64,000 bases of DNA from Labrenzia sp. OB1 (GCF_001624695.1 NZ_JSEP01000002.1:1-64000), one strand, 5' to 3'; shown: positions 16,427 through 25,693, counted from the stretch's first letter. Made by a program: numbers and translations. The notes: generated from the sequence alone by a model not told the origin.

Positions 16427-17323
16427 ATGACCATTTTATCAGCTTTCCATGTACCCACAAACAACTCGCGGCTCTCCGCTTTGTCTGCTCTTTTGCTGCA
16501 AAGTGGAGCCGCTTTTTTGTTGTTTGGAAATCAACCTGTTCATTCTGAAACGGTCTATACTTTCGGTGTGGTGCCACAACAGTCTGCAAGTCGGTTGGCG
16601 CAGGTCTGGATTCCGCTCCTGGAAGAACTGGAAAAGTCGACAGGCTACAAGTTTCAGTTCGCAACGGCCAAAGACATTCCCACTTTCGAAGCCTGTCTGA
16701 ATTCAAAGGCTTATGATTTCGCCTATATGAATCCCTACCATTACACCGTGTTCCATGAGCGCGCGGGTTATCAGGCTTTTGCACATCAGGCTGACAAGAA
16801 GCTCAAGGGCATTCTGGTCGCTCGTAGCGACAGCAACATCGACGATCTCAGCCAGTTGAATCACAAGAAAGTAGCCTTCCCCTCGCCTGCCGCATTCGGT
16901 GCCAGTGTGGTCCCGAGGGCCGAACTTACTTCGAAAAATATTTCCTTCGAACCGTCTTATGTGAAGTCGCATGACTCGGTTTATCGCAGTGTTGCTCTTG
17001 GACTTTTTCCTGCGGGCGGAGGCGTTGGAAGGACATTCAACAATATTCCTGATGAACTCAAAGCGCAGTTGAAGGTGATTTACAAAACAGATGATTACAC
17101 GCCGCATGCGTTCGCAGCATCCGCAAAAGTGCACGCTGATGATCGCAATGCAGTAGCAACTGCGCTTCTAGGCATGACTGAAGAAAACATCCTCAAGTCG
17201 CTCGGAATGACGGGTTTTGTTTCTGCTTCAAATGACACATGGGACGATGTCAGAGCCTTGAACCTTTCAGTGGGACAAACGGAAATTGTTTCAGCAGGAG
17301 AAGAAAAATGTCATTCAAGCTAA
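16427..17323 (+). CDS. PhnD-like periplasmic binding protein (PF12974 type), probable sensor
   Basis: A 298-residue exported protein: a hydrophobic segment around residues 17-33, then a mature part starting near ETVYTFGVVPQQSASRLAQ. The family motif YDFAYMNPYHYTVFHE (phosphate/phosphonate-type binding fold) and KVAFPSPAAFGASVV are clear. No permease or ATPase is near. The end of the gene overlaps the membrane kinase gene by 16 bases. That arrangement suggests a ligand-binding partner for the kinase rather than a transporter component (inference). The ligand is unknown; relatives bind phosphonate, phosphite or other small anions. Confidence 0.85.
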   Translation: MTILSAFHVPTNNSRLSALSALLLQSGAAFLLFGNQPVHSETVYTFGVVPQQSASRLAQVWIPLLEELEKSTGYKFQFATAKDIPTFEACLNSKAYDFAYMNPYHYTVFHERAGYQAFAHQADKKLKGILVARSDSNIDDLSQLNHKKVAFPSPAAFGASVVPRAELTSKNISFEPSYVKSHDSVYRSVALGLFPAGGGVGRTFNNIPDELKAQLKVIYKTDDYTPHAFAASAKVHADDRNAVATALLGMTEENILKSLGMTGFVSASNDTWDDVRALNLSVGQTEIVSAGEEKCHSS

Positions 17324-19260
17324 AAACCATACTTGGGATTGCGCTGATTGAGGTTTTTGTTCTGGCGATATTGGTCGGCACAAGTCTTCATGATCTTAGA
17401 TCTTCCAACGAAAGAGAGCTAAAGTCACGGGCGCATACATCCGCCCAGCTACTGGCGACAATGACTGCAGACGCAGTGGTTGCTTCTGACCTGGCAACCC
17501 TTGACATCCTCGTGGAACAGGCACTGTCGAACGAAGGGCTCATGTATGTTCAGATCAAGAATGATGCCGGACTTGTGCTGGCAGAAGGCGGAGCAGTTCC
17601 AGCTGCCCCCGACACCTCCGGGAACACCGTAAACGGCGCGCGCCTGGCAGATGACACATTTGGCGTGAGCGTCCCCATCGAAGTCGGAAAGACTCCCTTT
17701 GGTTCCGTCCAGATCGGCCTGTCAACATCCGTTATAGATAGCGTGGTCGCAGCGGGTTCGAAACGCATGCTGACGATCGCCGGCGTGGAAGTGGTTATCG
17801 TCGCGATCTTCGGATTTTTCCTTGGGACGATCTTGACCCGGCAGCTCAACCAACTGCGCGATAGCGCAGCTCGAGTGGCCAAGGGCGAGTTCGGGTATCT
17901 TATGCCGGTAAAGGGCAACGACGAACTGGCTTCCACTGCCCGGTCGTTTAACAAGATGTCCACTGCGTTGGAACAATATGCAAAAATTGCGAAAAATGAA
18001 AAAGACGAAGCGGAGGCGGGTCGGAAATTCGCGGAAACCTTGCTTCATAACGCGATAAACAGCGTCTCCCAGGCCATCTTCATCGTTTGTGAAGACCAGA
18101 AACTTCGTTTTGTGAACAAGGCTGCTCTGGACCTCTACAAGTTGCCGGAAGACAGCGTGCTTACGGGCGTCCCGTTCAAAGACTTACTCCATACGGCCTA
18201 CGCGGCATCGGCTACGGACGATATGGAAAGTCAGATGCTTACCGTCGACGACCGACTGGGGCGCCTGGCCCTGGGTCAGGTGCAAACCTGGCAAAGCCGT
18301 TGGGCAAAGGACCAGATGATCCTCCATACCCAGCGCCCAATGATCTCCGGCGGATTCGTCCTGGTGGATACTGACATTTCGGAGATGTTTGAAGTCAACG
18401 AGAAGAACCGTCGGCTTGAAATGGAACTTATGGAAACCCACAAACTTGAATCGCTGGGAACCCTGGCCAGTGGTGTCGCTCACGAGATCAATACGCCGAC
18501 ACAATTCATCGGAGACAATTTGAAGTTCCTGAGTGAAGCCTTTGACGATTTGACAGAGGTTTTGGATGATCAGAAAGGCACAACTGTCGAAGCACAAGCG
18601 GAAAAACTCGAGGCCATGGATTGGGACTTCCTGAAGGACGAAATCCCGGCGGCCTTGTCTGAAGCGGCACAAGGTGTTGTCTCAATTGGGAAAATCGTTC
18701 AGTCGATCAAGGAATTCGCACATCCGGATGATTCCGAAACAACTGAAACCGACGTGATCAAACTCGTCGAGAACGCGACAACCGTATCAAGGTCGCAATG
18801 GCGCCACAGTGCGGAGCTCGACTTTAAAGCTGACGAAAACGAGATCATGATCCCCTGTTATCCGGGAGATGTTTCTCAGGTCATTATCAATCTGATTGTC
18901 AATGCGGCGGATGCCATTGCCGAACATTCCCAGTCTCGCGACTATGCTGGCGGGATGGGCGAGATTGCGGTGAACGTAACAAAGGACGATGCATATTGTA
19001 CAATCACCATTGCCGACAACGGACCGGGTATTCCAGGAAAATCCCTGCGCCGTATCTTCGACATGTTCTTTACGACCAAACCGCCAGGAAAAGGAACAGG
19101 TCAGGGACTGGCCATCTGCAAATCCATTGTGGAGATCAAACACAAGGGTAAGCTGACGGTCCATTCGGAAGTTGGTAAAGGCAGCAAATTCATCGTTCGC
19201 CTCCCACTCGATCCCGCGTCCACGACAGAAACGCAACCGACGCGGTCCGAGGCTGCCTGA
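17308..19260 (+). CDS. Membrane histidine kinase, HAMP-PAS, HnoK-like core
   Basis: 650 residues. TM1 is at about 8-27, a periplasmic domain at 30-150, TM2 at 155-177, then HAMP (about 178-230), a PAS-like domain (245-365) and the kinase core with His 392 in [19 protein letters not shown]. HATPase boxes are [20 protein letters not shown] and [13 protein letters not shown] at 17308 follows AGGAGAAG and overlaps the PhnD-like gene. There is no receiver of its own, so the REC-HTH, REC-HDOD and REC-HD-GYP proteins are the likely targets. The phosphoacceptor region is almost identical to that of the H-NOX kinase, suggesting two inputs, one cytoplasmic (NO) and one periplasmic, onto the same regulators. 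Confidence 0.88.
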   Translation: MSFKLKTILGIALIEVFVLAILVGTSLHDLRSSNERELKSRAHTSAQLLATMTADAVVASDLATLDILVEQALSNEGLMYVQIKNDAGLVLAEGGAVPAAPDTSGNTVNGARLADDTFGVSVPIEVGKTPFGSVQIGLSTSVIDSVVAAGSKRMLTIAGVEVVIVAIFGFFLGTILTRQLNQLRDSAARVAKGEFGYLMPVKGNDELASTARSFNKMSTALEQYAKIAKNEKDEAEAGRKFAETLLHNAINSVSQAIFIVCEDQKLRFVNKAALDLYKLPEDSVLTGVPFKDLLHTAYAASATDDMESQMLTVDDRLGRLALGQVQTWQSRWAKDQMILHTQRPMISGGFVLVDTDISEMFEVNEKNRRLEMELMETHKLESLGTLASGVAHEINTPTQFIGDNLKFLSEAFDDLTEVLDDQKGTTVEAQAEKLEAMDWDFLKDEIPAALSEAAQGVVSIGKIVQSIKEFAHPDDSETTETDVIKLVENATTVSRSQWRHSAELDFKADENEIMIPCYPGDVSQVIINLIVNAADAIAEHSQSRDYAGGMGEIAVNVTKDDAYCTITIADNGPGIPGKSLRRIFDMFFTTKPPGKGTGQGLAICKSIVEIKHKGKLTVHSEVGKGSKFIVRLPLDPASTTETQPTRSEAA

Positions 19261-19341
19261 CAGAGGGACGCAACGACAGGATCTACTGAGGGACTTTGTC
19301 GAAAATTCCTGTGCAATCGGTGTGATGAAATCGGAAGAGAA

Positions 19342-19366
19342 TTCCCCGCTCTCACGGAGCGGGGAA
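19342..19366 (+). terminator. Hairpin terminator after the membrane kinase gene
   Basis: TTCCCCGCTC, loop TCACG, GAGCGGGGAA: a perfect 10-bp stem 81 bases past the kinase stop, followed by AT-rich sequence. It separates the rightward signalling operon from the convergent leftward operon that ends at 19477. Confidence 0.65.
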
Positions 19367-19476
19367 TAACGATTTAAACTGCCCCATCCTGATCAGTCAT
19401 TCATAGACCAGTTCGCCGGTTTTCAGATCTCTCCGGCAACATCATCAAAATCCAGAATCAATCAACACTAGAAATA

Positions 19477-19917
19477 TCAGACCCCTTGATCGCTCGGCGG
19501 TGTTTCGAGTGTCTTCACGACAGCCTGCCCGAGCCCGTCGACGGCTTTTGCGAGCGCAGGGTCCGGATGGGACGGGAGGCGCTGATAGAGGCAGTTCAGG
19601 CTTCCAAGGCACGCATCGCCCGACAGGAGCGGGAAGTTGACGATGGCCTGGATTCCGAGCGCGAGGATAGCCGCGTGGTCGTCGAAATGGGCGCGGATGG
19701 CCGCAGGGCCATCCGATATCAAGGGGCTTTTGCGGCGGATCACGTGATTGGCCCAGGGCGCGCCGGCAAGCGGCTTGGTGCCCCGGGCGGAGAAGGCCTC
19801 CGGCCGCGAGGAATACACGCGGCGCGCGACGCCCTGCTCATGGTCGTAGAGCAGGATGGTGAAGGCCGCGCATCCCGTCAGAGCGAGGATGTCTTCGGCC
19901 GGGGATTTCGCGGTCAA
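19477..19917 (-). CDS. GAF-domain protein
   Basis: A 146-residue protein consisting of one GAF domain: GCAAFTILLYDHEQGVARRV near the start, PWANHVIRRKSPLI, then ALGIQAIVNFPLL and GSLNCLYQRL. GAF domains bind small molecules or serve as dimer modules; no effector domain is attached. The TTG start overlaps the stop of the M24 gene (TTGA), so it is the last gene of the TRAP operon and may sense the imported compound. A nonsense-mutated partial copy lies at 374-641. Confidence 0.75.
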   Translation of the reverse strand: MTAKSPAEDILALTGCAAFTILLYDHEQGVARRVYSSRPEAFSARGTKPLAGAPWANHVIRRKSPLISDGPAAIRAHFDDHAAILALGIQAIVNFPLLSGDACLGSLNCLYQRLPSHPDPALAKAVDGLGQAVVKTLETPPSDQGV

Positions 19918-21068
19918 AGTGTCAGATCCTCAAGGGTCTCCGGGCCGTGTGTGAGAGCCTTGACGCCCGTCTCCGTCACGACGGCGGTGTCGGAGAACCT
20001 GAATCCGCCGAGACCGGGGAAATAGATGCCCGGCTCCAGCGAGAACACCATGCCCGCCTGAGCCACTGTGTCATCGCCGTCGGCGATATACGGCCCCTCG
20101 TGCGCGGTGACCCCCATGCCGTGACCGGCCCGGTGGATGACATTGTCGCCGTAGCCCTGCCCTTCGAAGAAGTCGATCACGGCGCGGTCGAGATCCTGCA
20201 GCACTACACCGGGCTTCAGACCTTCGAAAACCATGCGCCGCGCTTGCAGCATGGTTTCAAACGGGGCCTTGGCGACTTCGGGAACATGATTGATGAAGAA
20301 CGTGCGCTCGACCTCGGCGCCATAGCCGTTGATCACCGAGTTGAAAACGGTGACATGCGGGCCGCCTTCCTTCATCCGGATATCCAGATCGGTGAAATTA
20401 TGGGGATCGTGACTGACGTCGGCATTCTGCACCAGGGTCATGATCGAGGTGGCGTAAGGGTTCACCGAGGGATTGTCGGCAACCATCTTGGAAAACACTT
20501 CCCTGCCGATGGTAGCGTTGACTTCTGACTGGCTGAAACCGGCACGGGCTTCCGCCAGAAGACGGTCGTGTGCCTCGCATTTCAGCCGGCAGCCATAGGC
20601 GATGCGGCCAAGTTCGTAGGAGGACTTCACCTGCCGGAGGGTCTCGACCAGATCGGAGGCAACGGCGTGATCGCCGATCTCGGCGGCGATGGCATGGGGC
20701 AGCATGCTCTCGACACCGACCCTGCCCGCGGCGGGAAGCGTGTCCGCGAGACGGTCCTGCCATCTGCCGCCTTCGGGGGCCGGAAACTCCCGGTAGGCGC
20801 ACAGGTCGAGAGCGCCGACATGCCGGCTGAGAACATGATCGACCTCGAGCCGGGGAATGACGAACCGGGGCGCGCCGGAGGCCGGCACGACCAGAATAAA
20901 CGGGCGCTCGTGGATGAAGTTGGCGAAGTTGGTGAGCCACAGGATGTTGGAGGGCATGACCGTGACATAGGCGGCCAGCCCTTCAGCTTCCATCTGCATC
21001 TGGACACGGGCCAAACGCCCTGCCATTTCCGCCGGACTGGGCGGAGAAAAGGTTTCAACGATATCCAT
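19914..21068 (-). CDS. M24-family (creatinase/Xaa-Pro-peptidase-like) hydrolase
   Basis: 384 residues: an N-terminal creatinase-type domain (about 15-150) and a C-terminal pita-bread domain. Of the five metal-ligand positions of M24 peptidases, the His (RAGHGMGVTAHEGP) and the first Glu (FSLEPGIYFPG) remain. The second Asp is Glu in GYGAEVERTFF, the first Asp seems lost (FNSVI), and the last Glu is Ser in FRFSDTAVV. It may therefore work without a dinuclear metal centre, as creatinase does. Its place behind a TRAP transporter suggests hydrolysis of the imported small molecule, for example an amidine, lactam or peptide-like compound. Confidence 0.82.
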   Translation of the reverse strand: MDIVETFSPPSPAEMAGRLARVQMQMEAEGLAAYVTVMPSNILWLTNFANFIHERPFILVVPASGAPRFVIPRLEVDHVLSRHVGALDLCAYREFPAPEGGRWQDRLADTLPAAGRVGVESMLPHAIAAEIGDHAVASDLVETLRQVKSSYELGRIAYGCRLKCEAHDRLLAEARAGFSQSEVNATIGREVFSKMVADNPSVNPYATSIMTLVQNADVSHDPHNFTDLDIRMKEGGPHVTVFNSVINGYGAEVERTFFINHVPEVAKAPFETMLQARRMVFEGLKPGVVLQDLDRAVIDFFEGQGYGDNVIHRAGHGMGVTAHEGPYIADGDDTVAQAGMVFSLEPGIYFPGLGGFRFSDTAVVTETGVKALTHGPETLEDLTL

Positions 21069-21078
21069 AATCTGTCCG

Positions 21079-22392
21079 TTATCTCAAAAGGGAGGGGAGC
21101 CAGAGCGTCAACTCCGGGAAGGCGACAAGAAGAACGAGTGTGAGGACATCCATAGCGATGAACCACAACACGCCCTTGAAGACGAGAGGCATCGGGACCG
21201 CGCCCTTCAGCGCGCTCTGAATGACAAAGACATTCAGGCCGACGGGCGGGGTAATGAGGCCGATCTCAAGCAACTTGATCAGGATGATCCCGAGCCAGAT
21301 GAGATCGAGGCCCGCGGCATTTGCCATCGGCAGGATCAGCGGTGCCGTCAGCAGAAGGAGCCCGATGGAGTCGATGAACATGCCGAGGATGATGTAAATC
21401 AGCGCAATCATCAGGATCAGACCAATGGCGCCGATTTCGCTTCCGGAGAACACGTCGGTCAGCAGCGTTCCCAGGCCGGCAATCGCCACAAAGCGCGTCA
21501 GCAGACCTCCGCCGATAACGATAATGAAGATCGCCGTGAAGGACAGCGCGCTTTGCCGAAGGGCCTCCATCAATCTGGCGACGGAAAACTGCCCCGTCGC
21601 CATGGAAATCGCTATGGCTCCAAGCGCGCCCAGGGCACCTGCCTCGGTCGGTGTTGCCAGACCGGCGGAGATGCTGCCCATCACAATTGCGATGAGCACC
21701 GGCAACGGCGCGACATCATAGAGCATCCGCCACAGGGGGAGACGGTCCTCTTCTTCCTGGTGACCAGCACCGCCGAGTTCGGGTTTCACGGAGCAACGGA
21801 CGATGATCATGCCCATGTAAACCGCGACCGACAGAAGACCGGGGATCACACCGGCCAGAAACAGCGCGCCGATGGAGACATCCGAGTAGACCCCGTACAG
21901 GATCATCAGGATGCTCGGCGGAATGAGAGAGCCGAGCGTGCCCGATGCGGCAACCGTTCCGCAGGCAAGGCCCGGGTCATATTTCCGGCTCAGCATTTCC
22001 GGGATCGCGATCCTGGACATGGCCGATGCCGTCGCCACTGATGATCCCGACGCGGCGGCGAAGAGGGCACTCGCAAGAACACTCGCACAGGCCAGTGCGC
22101 CCGGCAGCCGCGCGAGAAGCGCGCGCGAGGACCTGAACAAGCCTCTGGTCAGGCCGGTTTCCGAGGCGATGTAACCCATCAGCAGAAACATCGGAACCGC
22201 GGAAAAATTCCAGTCCGTCGCATATTGGTAAGGCAGGCGGGCTACCGAACCGATGGCAGCGCGCAAACTGGTTTCAACGGCAATGCCGATGAATGAGACA
22301 GCGATCAGCGACAGGCCGATAGGCACACGAATGGCGATCAGGAACAGCAGAAGGCCGAAGCACATGAGCACCGGCATCAATTGATCAATCAT
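21079..22392 (-). CDS. TRAP transporter large permease, DctM type
   Basis: A 437-residue inner-membrane protein with about 12 hydrophobic segments and family signatures GTLGSLIPPSILMILYGVYS, GLATPTEAGALGALG and ITPPVGLNVFVIQS. The ATG at 22392 overlaps the small permease gene by 8 bases. A long in-frame extension to 22617 is antisense-like and not translated. It forms the sodium-driven channel with the DctQ-type partner and uses the binding protein at 22968. Confidence 0.92.
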   Translation of the reverse strand: MIDQLMPVLMCFGLLLFLIAIRVPIGLSLIAVSFIGIAVETSLRAAIGSVARLPYQYATDWNFSAVPMFLLMGYIASETGLTRGLFRSSRALLARLPGALACASVLASALFAAASGSSVATASAMSRIAIPEMLSRKYDPGLACGTVAASGTLGSLIPPSILMILYGVYSDVSIGALFLAGVIPGLLSVAVYMGMIIVRCSVKPELGGAGHQEEEDRLPLWRMLYDVAPLPVLIAIVMGSISAGLATPTEAGALGALGAIAISMATGQFSVARLMEALRQSALSFTAIFIIVIGGGLLTRFVAIAGLGTLLTDVFSGSEIGAIGLILMIALIYIILGMFIDSIGLLLLTAPLILPMANAAGLDLIWLGIILIKLLEIGLITPPVGLNVFVIQSALKGAVPMPLVFKGVLWFIAMDVLTLVLLVAFPELTLWLPSLLR

Positions 22393-22882
22393 GACGGCGC
22401 GCTCCCAGCACGTATTGCACGCTGACCATAAAGGCCGCCAGCGCCGCGAGCGCGAAGACGACAGGCAAGACCCAGCGCACCGGCCATATGAGCAAGAGGT
22501 TGACCCCCATCGCGACTTCACCGGATTTTGTCGAGGACACCGCCTGCACGAAGGTGAAATAGGCCAGGAGCCCGTAGATACCGACCGAAATGATCCCGGA
22601 TATGCACCGCGATACAAGCTTCAGCGGCTCGGGAAACAGGCGATAGAAAAGGTCGGTATCGATGTGGCCGCCCTTCAGTTCCAGCGTCATGATCGGCAGA
22701 AACGCGACGGGGATCATGTAGTAGTAGGATACGAGTTCCGTCGTTGCGCTGAAGGACGCGTTGAAGAAGGCCCGCATCGCGACATCAACGGATATGTTCA
22801 GCAGAATTGCGAGCACCGCCAAACCTGCGAGATGCAGCTGCAATCTGGCAAGCCGGTCGCCGGCCCGCATCAGGAATGTCAT
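22385..22882 (-). CDS. TRAP transporter small permease, DctQ type
   Basis: 165 residues with four membrane helices and the usual DctQ pattern (AFFNASFSATTELVSYYYMI near residue 35). It lies between the binding protein and DctM genes and overlaps the latter. Confidence 0.88.
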   Translation of the reverse strand: MTFLMRAGDRLARLQLHLAGLAVLAILLNISVDVAMRAFFNASFSATTELVSYYYMIPVAFLPIMTLELKGGHIDTDLFYRLFPEPLKLVSRCISGIISVGIYGLLAYFTFVQAVSSTKSGEVAMGVNLLLIWPVRWVLPVVFALAALAAFMVSVQYVLGARRHD

Positions 22883-22897
22883 GTGAAGTCTCCCCTG

Positions 22898-22925
22898 CGG
22901 GCACGGCCGGTGGCGGCCGTGCCCG
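22898..22925 (-). terminator. Intercistronic hairpin between dctP and dctQ
   Basis: CGGGCACGGCC and GGCCGTGCCCG form a perfect 11-bp stem with a 6-base loop, in the gap after the binding-protein gene. Without a T-run it more likely stabilises the upstream mRNA or causes partial termination, giving more binding protein than permease. Confidence 0.6.
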
Positions 22926-22967
22926 ACTTCTGGCGCCCGATTTCCGGGGCCATCTGCAGGTTTCGGG

Positions 22968-24098
22968 TCAGTTCACGCCATAGGTCGACAAGTCAAGCTT
23001 GTCGTAGACTTCCGTCCGGATCAGATCTGCCAGCTTGCCTTTGTCCTCAAGAGGAACGTCGGCCAGGATCTCGTCCCATTTGTCGACGGTCGACTGGAAA
23101 CGGGCAAGCAGGTCCTGCGCGTCGTCGATACCGAATTTCTCGACCACAATGTCGACGGCCTTGAGCGGCTGAGCGTCCCTGAAAGCCTTCAGGGAGTTGG
23201 CAAGATCTTCTGCCGGTTCGTGGAAAGTCACGCCCTGCTCGATCAGTTTCCCGCGGGCATCTTCCTCTTCCAGAAGCGTGCCATCCACAATCAGCGCGGC
23301 CATGGCATCGGCTTCCGCATCGAGCAGGGCCTTGCGTTGATCGACTGTGAGACTGGCCCACTTGTCCGGGTTATAGCCATGCCCGAGACCGGCCCAGAAC
23401 AAGGTGACCGGAAGGTCCGTGATGTGCGGCGCGACTTCATAGAGCTTGCGAACATATGCGTCGGCAGCGGTCGTCGTCGTGCAGGTAAGCGCTCCCTTGT
23501 CGAGGGCACCGTATTGTTCATTGGTGTTGAAGGAAACGGTGACCGCACCGGCGGAGTTGGCCCACTCGGCCGGAGCACGGCCCGGCAGCCTCAGCTTCGC
23601 GCCCTTGAGGTCCGCCAGGGTGGTTATGGGCTTGTTGCAGATCAGCTTGTAGTGGTTGGTGGCGTATGAGCCGCCGAACACGACACCATGGGATTTCCAT
23701 TCTGCCTGCTGCGCGGGATCGGTGGCGTTGAATTCCGCCGCCGCGGCAATGATCGTGCGCGGGTCATCGAAGGTCATGCCCAGTTCTTCAACCGCATTCG
23801 CGACCGGAAGGTCGGTCGGCGTGTATTGCGCGAAATGACCGGACACATCGACGATGCCATCGGCGATTTCCGCCAGATTGCCTGTCGCGGTGACCCGTGG
23901 AGATCCGAGTTCGACCTGAACATCAAGCGTGTCTCCCGCATATTCGGCAACGCGTTCAGCCCAATAGTCATAGAGATATCGTGAGTACTGGTGTTGCGGC
24001 GGCAGCCACGTGGCGGCGACAATCTTGTCTGCCGTCAGTGCAGGGGTGGAAAGCGATGTGACTGCAAGCGCAGCAGCCAATAGGGTTTTGATTGTCAT
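22968..24098 (-). CDS. TRAP transporter substrate-binding protein, DctP type
   Basis: 376 residues with a signal peptide (MTIKTLLAAALAVTSLSTPA, cleaved near LTA-DK). It begins DKIVAATWLPPQHQYSRYLY and has the ligand-binding helix region with GAKLRLPGRAPAEWANSAGA and the Arg expected to bind a carboxylate. ATG at 24098 has AGGGA upstream; an upstream in-frame ATG at 24164 adds a Lys-rich tail unlikely for an exported protein. It delivers the substrate to the DctQM pair. Confidence 0.9.
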   Translation of the reverse strand: MTIKTLLAAALAVTSLSTPALTADKIVAATWLPPQHQYSRYLYDYWAERVAEYAGDTLDVQVELGSPRVTATGNLAEIADGIVDVSGHFAQYTPTDLPVANAVEELGMTFDDPRTIIAAAAEFNATDPAQQAEWKSHGVVFGGSYATNHYKLICNKPITTLADLKGAKLRLPGRAPAEWANSAGAVTVSFNTNEQYGALDKGALTCTTTTAADAYVRKLYEVAPHITDLPVTLFWAGLGHGYNPDKWASLTVDQRKALLDAEADAMAALIVDGTLLEEEDARGKLIEQGVTFHEPAEDLANSLKAFRDAQPLKAVDIVVEKFGIDDAQDLLARFQSTVDKWDEILADVPLEDKGKLADLIRTEVYDKLDLSTYGVN

Positions 24099-24132
24099 GA
24101 CAGGTCCCTGTTTTATGGAAGGCTTAGTTTGT

Positions 24133-24774
24133 TCAGGCGGTTTCTTTTTTGATGACCGCTTCATTCAAAATGAGCTTTTCAAAGCTCTTGCAGAACGCCA
24201 GTCTTGCTCCGGGTTCAACGCCATATGTCGATGTGAAGGCATGCCCTCGAAGGAGGTTGGAAGCCATCGCCCAATGCTGGGCGGCCGCCGCTGTATCCAT
24301 GCCCTTCAGTTCAAATGTCTCGTTCCAGAAGGCGGCCAGAGAGACACGCCATTCTTCGACCGCTTCTTTGACCAGTTCGCTCAGATCAGGTTCGACGCGG
24401 ATACCCAGTGCGATTTCCATTGACCCGATGAACATGTCGCTGACGAAGGTCTCGACGACCTGTTCGACAAACGCGGAAACGTCTATCCGCCCGCTTCGCA
24501 AGTCTGATCCCGACTGATGCAACGCCTCCGAGAAGGACTGAAGCAGGTCGGCAAAAGCGGCTGCGATCAGATGGTTTTTCGTCGGGAAATGGTGGAACAG
24601 GGCGCCGCGCGACACGCCTGCCTTGTCCAGGATCGGCTTGATGGAAAGTCCCGAGAGCCCCTGATTGATGAGCTGCTCGGTCGTCGCAGCCTTGAGTTCG
24701 TGCACCGTGAGATCGGAGTTACGGCGCCGGGGCTTCTTTGTGTCATCCAGAACTGGGCAATCGCTTGAGGTCAT
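24133..24774 (-). CDS. TetR-family regulator of the TRAP/M24 operon
   Basis: A 213-residue regulator with an N-terminal TetR HTH: GLSGLSIKPILDKAGVSRGA then LFHHFPTKNHLI. The C-terminal domain resembles the YfiR/TetR_C type. It lies 34 bases upstream of the dctP gene on the same strand and has an operator-like palindrome before its own start, so it probably represses itself and the downstream transporter genes until ligand binds. Confidence 0.85.
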   Translation of the reverse strand: MTSSDCPVLDDTKKPRRRNSDLTVHELKAATTEQLINQGLSGLSIKPILDKAGVSRGALFHHFPTKNHLIAAAFADLLQSFSEALHQSGSDLRSGRIDVSAFVEQVVETFVSDMFIGSMEIALGIRVEPDLSELVKEAVEEWRVSLAAFWNETFELKGMDTAAAAQHWAMASNLLRGHAFTSTYGVEPGARLAFCKSFEKLILNEAVIKKETA

Positions 24775-24790
24775 GGCAAAACACTACAAA

Positions 24791-24804
24791 CCAATCGGTC
24801 GGTA
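24791..24804. promoter_or_regulatory. TetR-type operator
   Basis: CCAATCGGTCGGTA, within ACCAATCGGTCGGT, is an imperfect palindrome of the kind (ACCGACCGAT..GT) bound by many TetR-family repressors. It lies 17 bases before the start of the TetR gene at 24774. Confidence 0.6.
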
Positions 24805-24857
24805 TGTCAAGTTTGACGTAGCCGAACCCGGGCGATCCTGTGCCCGGAATTGAAAAT

Positions 24858-24882
24858 GACCGGGCTGCGAGGCTTCCCGGTC
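24858..24882 (-). terminator. Hairpin terminator of the second TetR gene
   Basis: GACCGGG and CCCGGTC form a 7-bp stem with an 11-base loop; on the minus strand it is followed by ATTTTC. It lies about 115 bases past the stop of the TetR gene at 24995. Confidence 0.5.
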
Positions 24883-24994
24883 AACACCGCTTTGTTATAT
24901 GAAAAGTGAGGATCTGCGCCGTTTTTCTGCAGGCCGGCTCATGGTCCGGCTGGCTGGGTTTGGCAATCCTCACACCGTGGTGTGCGGTCGCCCC

Positions 24995-25636
24995 TCACCC
25001 CTGCTCCACGCCGAACGCCAGCAGAAAACGGTCCACCGCGCGCGTGATCGCCACGGACGGATCGTCTGGGCACGGGGTGCGGTAGATGTGCTGGCGAATG
25101 CCGATGTAGACGATGCCGCCGTGCAGGTTCCAGATGTCCTCCATGGTCGGGGTCCCGCCGGAGCGTGCCGCGAATTCGATCTCGCCCAGAAGCGGCCGCA
25201 GGATCACGTCGCCGAGATGCTTGAGGTAGCGGCGGTTCAGCTCGGCCCCGGACAGGCCGGAGGACATGAAGATGCGCATCCACTCGTACTGGAAAATGAG
25301 CGTGCTGTATTCCGTGTAGAACGCCAGCAACCGGTCGCGTAGCGGCGTCGAGCGGTCTGTCAGGCGGTCGGGCCAGTCGGGCGCGAGCCGGTTGAGATAG
25401 ACCTGTTCATAGACCGCCTCGATCAGTTCGTCCTTGGTGGCGAAATAGTTGAACAGGAGCGACTGGGTCACCCCGAGGCGTTTGGCGAGATCCCGCGTCT
25501 TGCCGTCGAAACCGACCTCGGCGAAGAAAGCCACCGCCCCGTCGATAATCTGCTGGCGGCGCTCCTGCGGCGGCAGCCTCCGCCGCCCCGGTCTTTCCTC
25601 GATGACGGTGCTTTCCACCGGTCCGTTGATGTCCAT
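24995..25636 (-). CDS. TetR-family regulator of the Mo-hydroxylase operon
   Basis: 213 residues. The HTH is RQQIIDGAVAFFAEVGFDGK to GVTQSLLFNYFATKDEL; the ligand domain follows. It is transcribed away from the FAD-subunit gene of the molybdenum hydroxylase, with two copies of a near-palindromic 20-bp sequence in the shared promoter region. A role as local repressor or activator of that operon is the simplest reading. Confidence 0.85.
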   Translation of the reverse strand: MDINGPVESTVIEERPGRRRLPPQERRQQIIDGAVAFFAEVGFDGKTRDLAKRLGVTQSLLFNYFATKDELIEAVYEQVYLNRLAPDWPDRLTDRSTPLRDRLLAFYTEYSTLIFQYEWMRIFMSSGLSGAELNRRYLKHLGDVILRPLLGEIEFAARSGGTPTMEDIWNLHGGIVYIGIRQHIYRTPCPDDPSVAITRAVDRFLLAFGVEQG

Positions 25637-25693
25637 GTTTCCGTCCGCGTTTTTGCTTCGAAAAATATTCTACTTGCATTCGCGTCAGATTTA

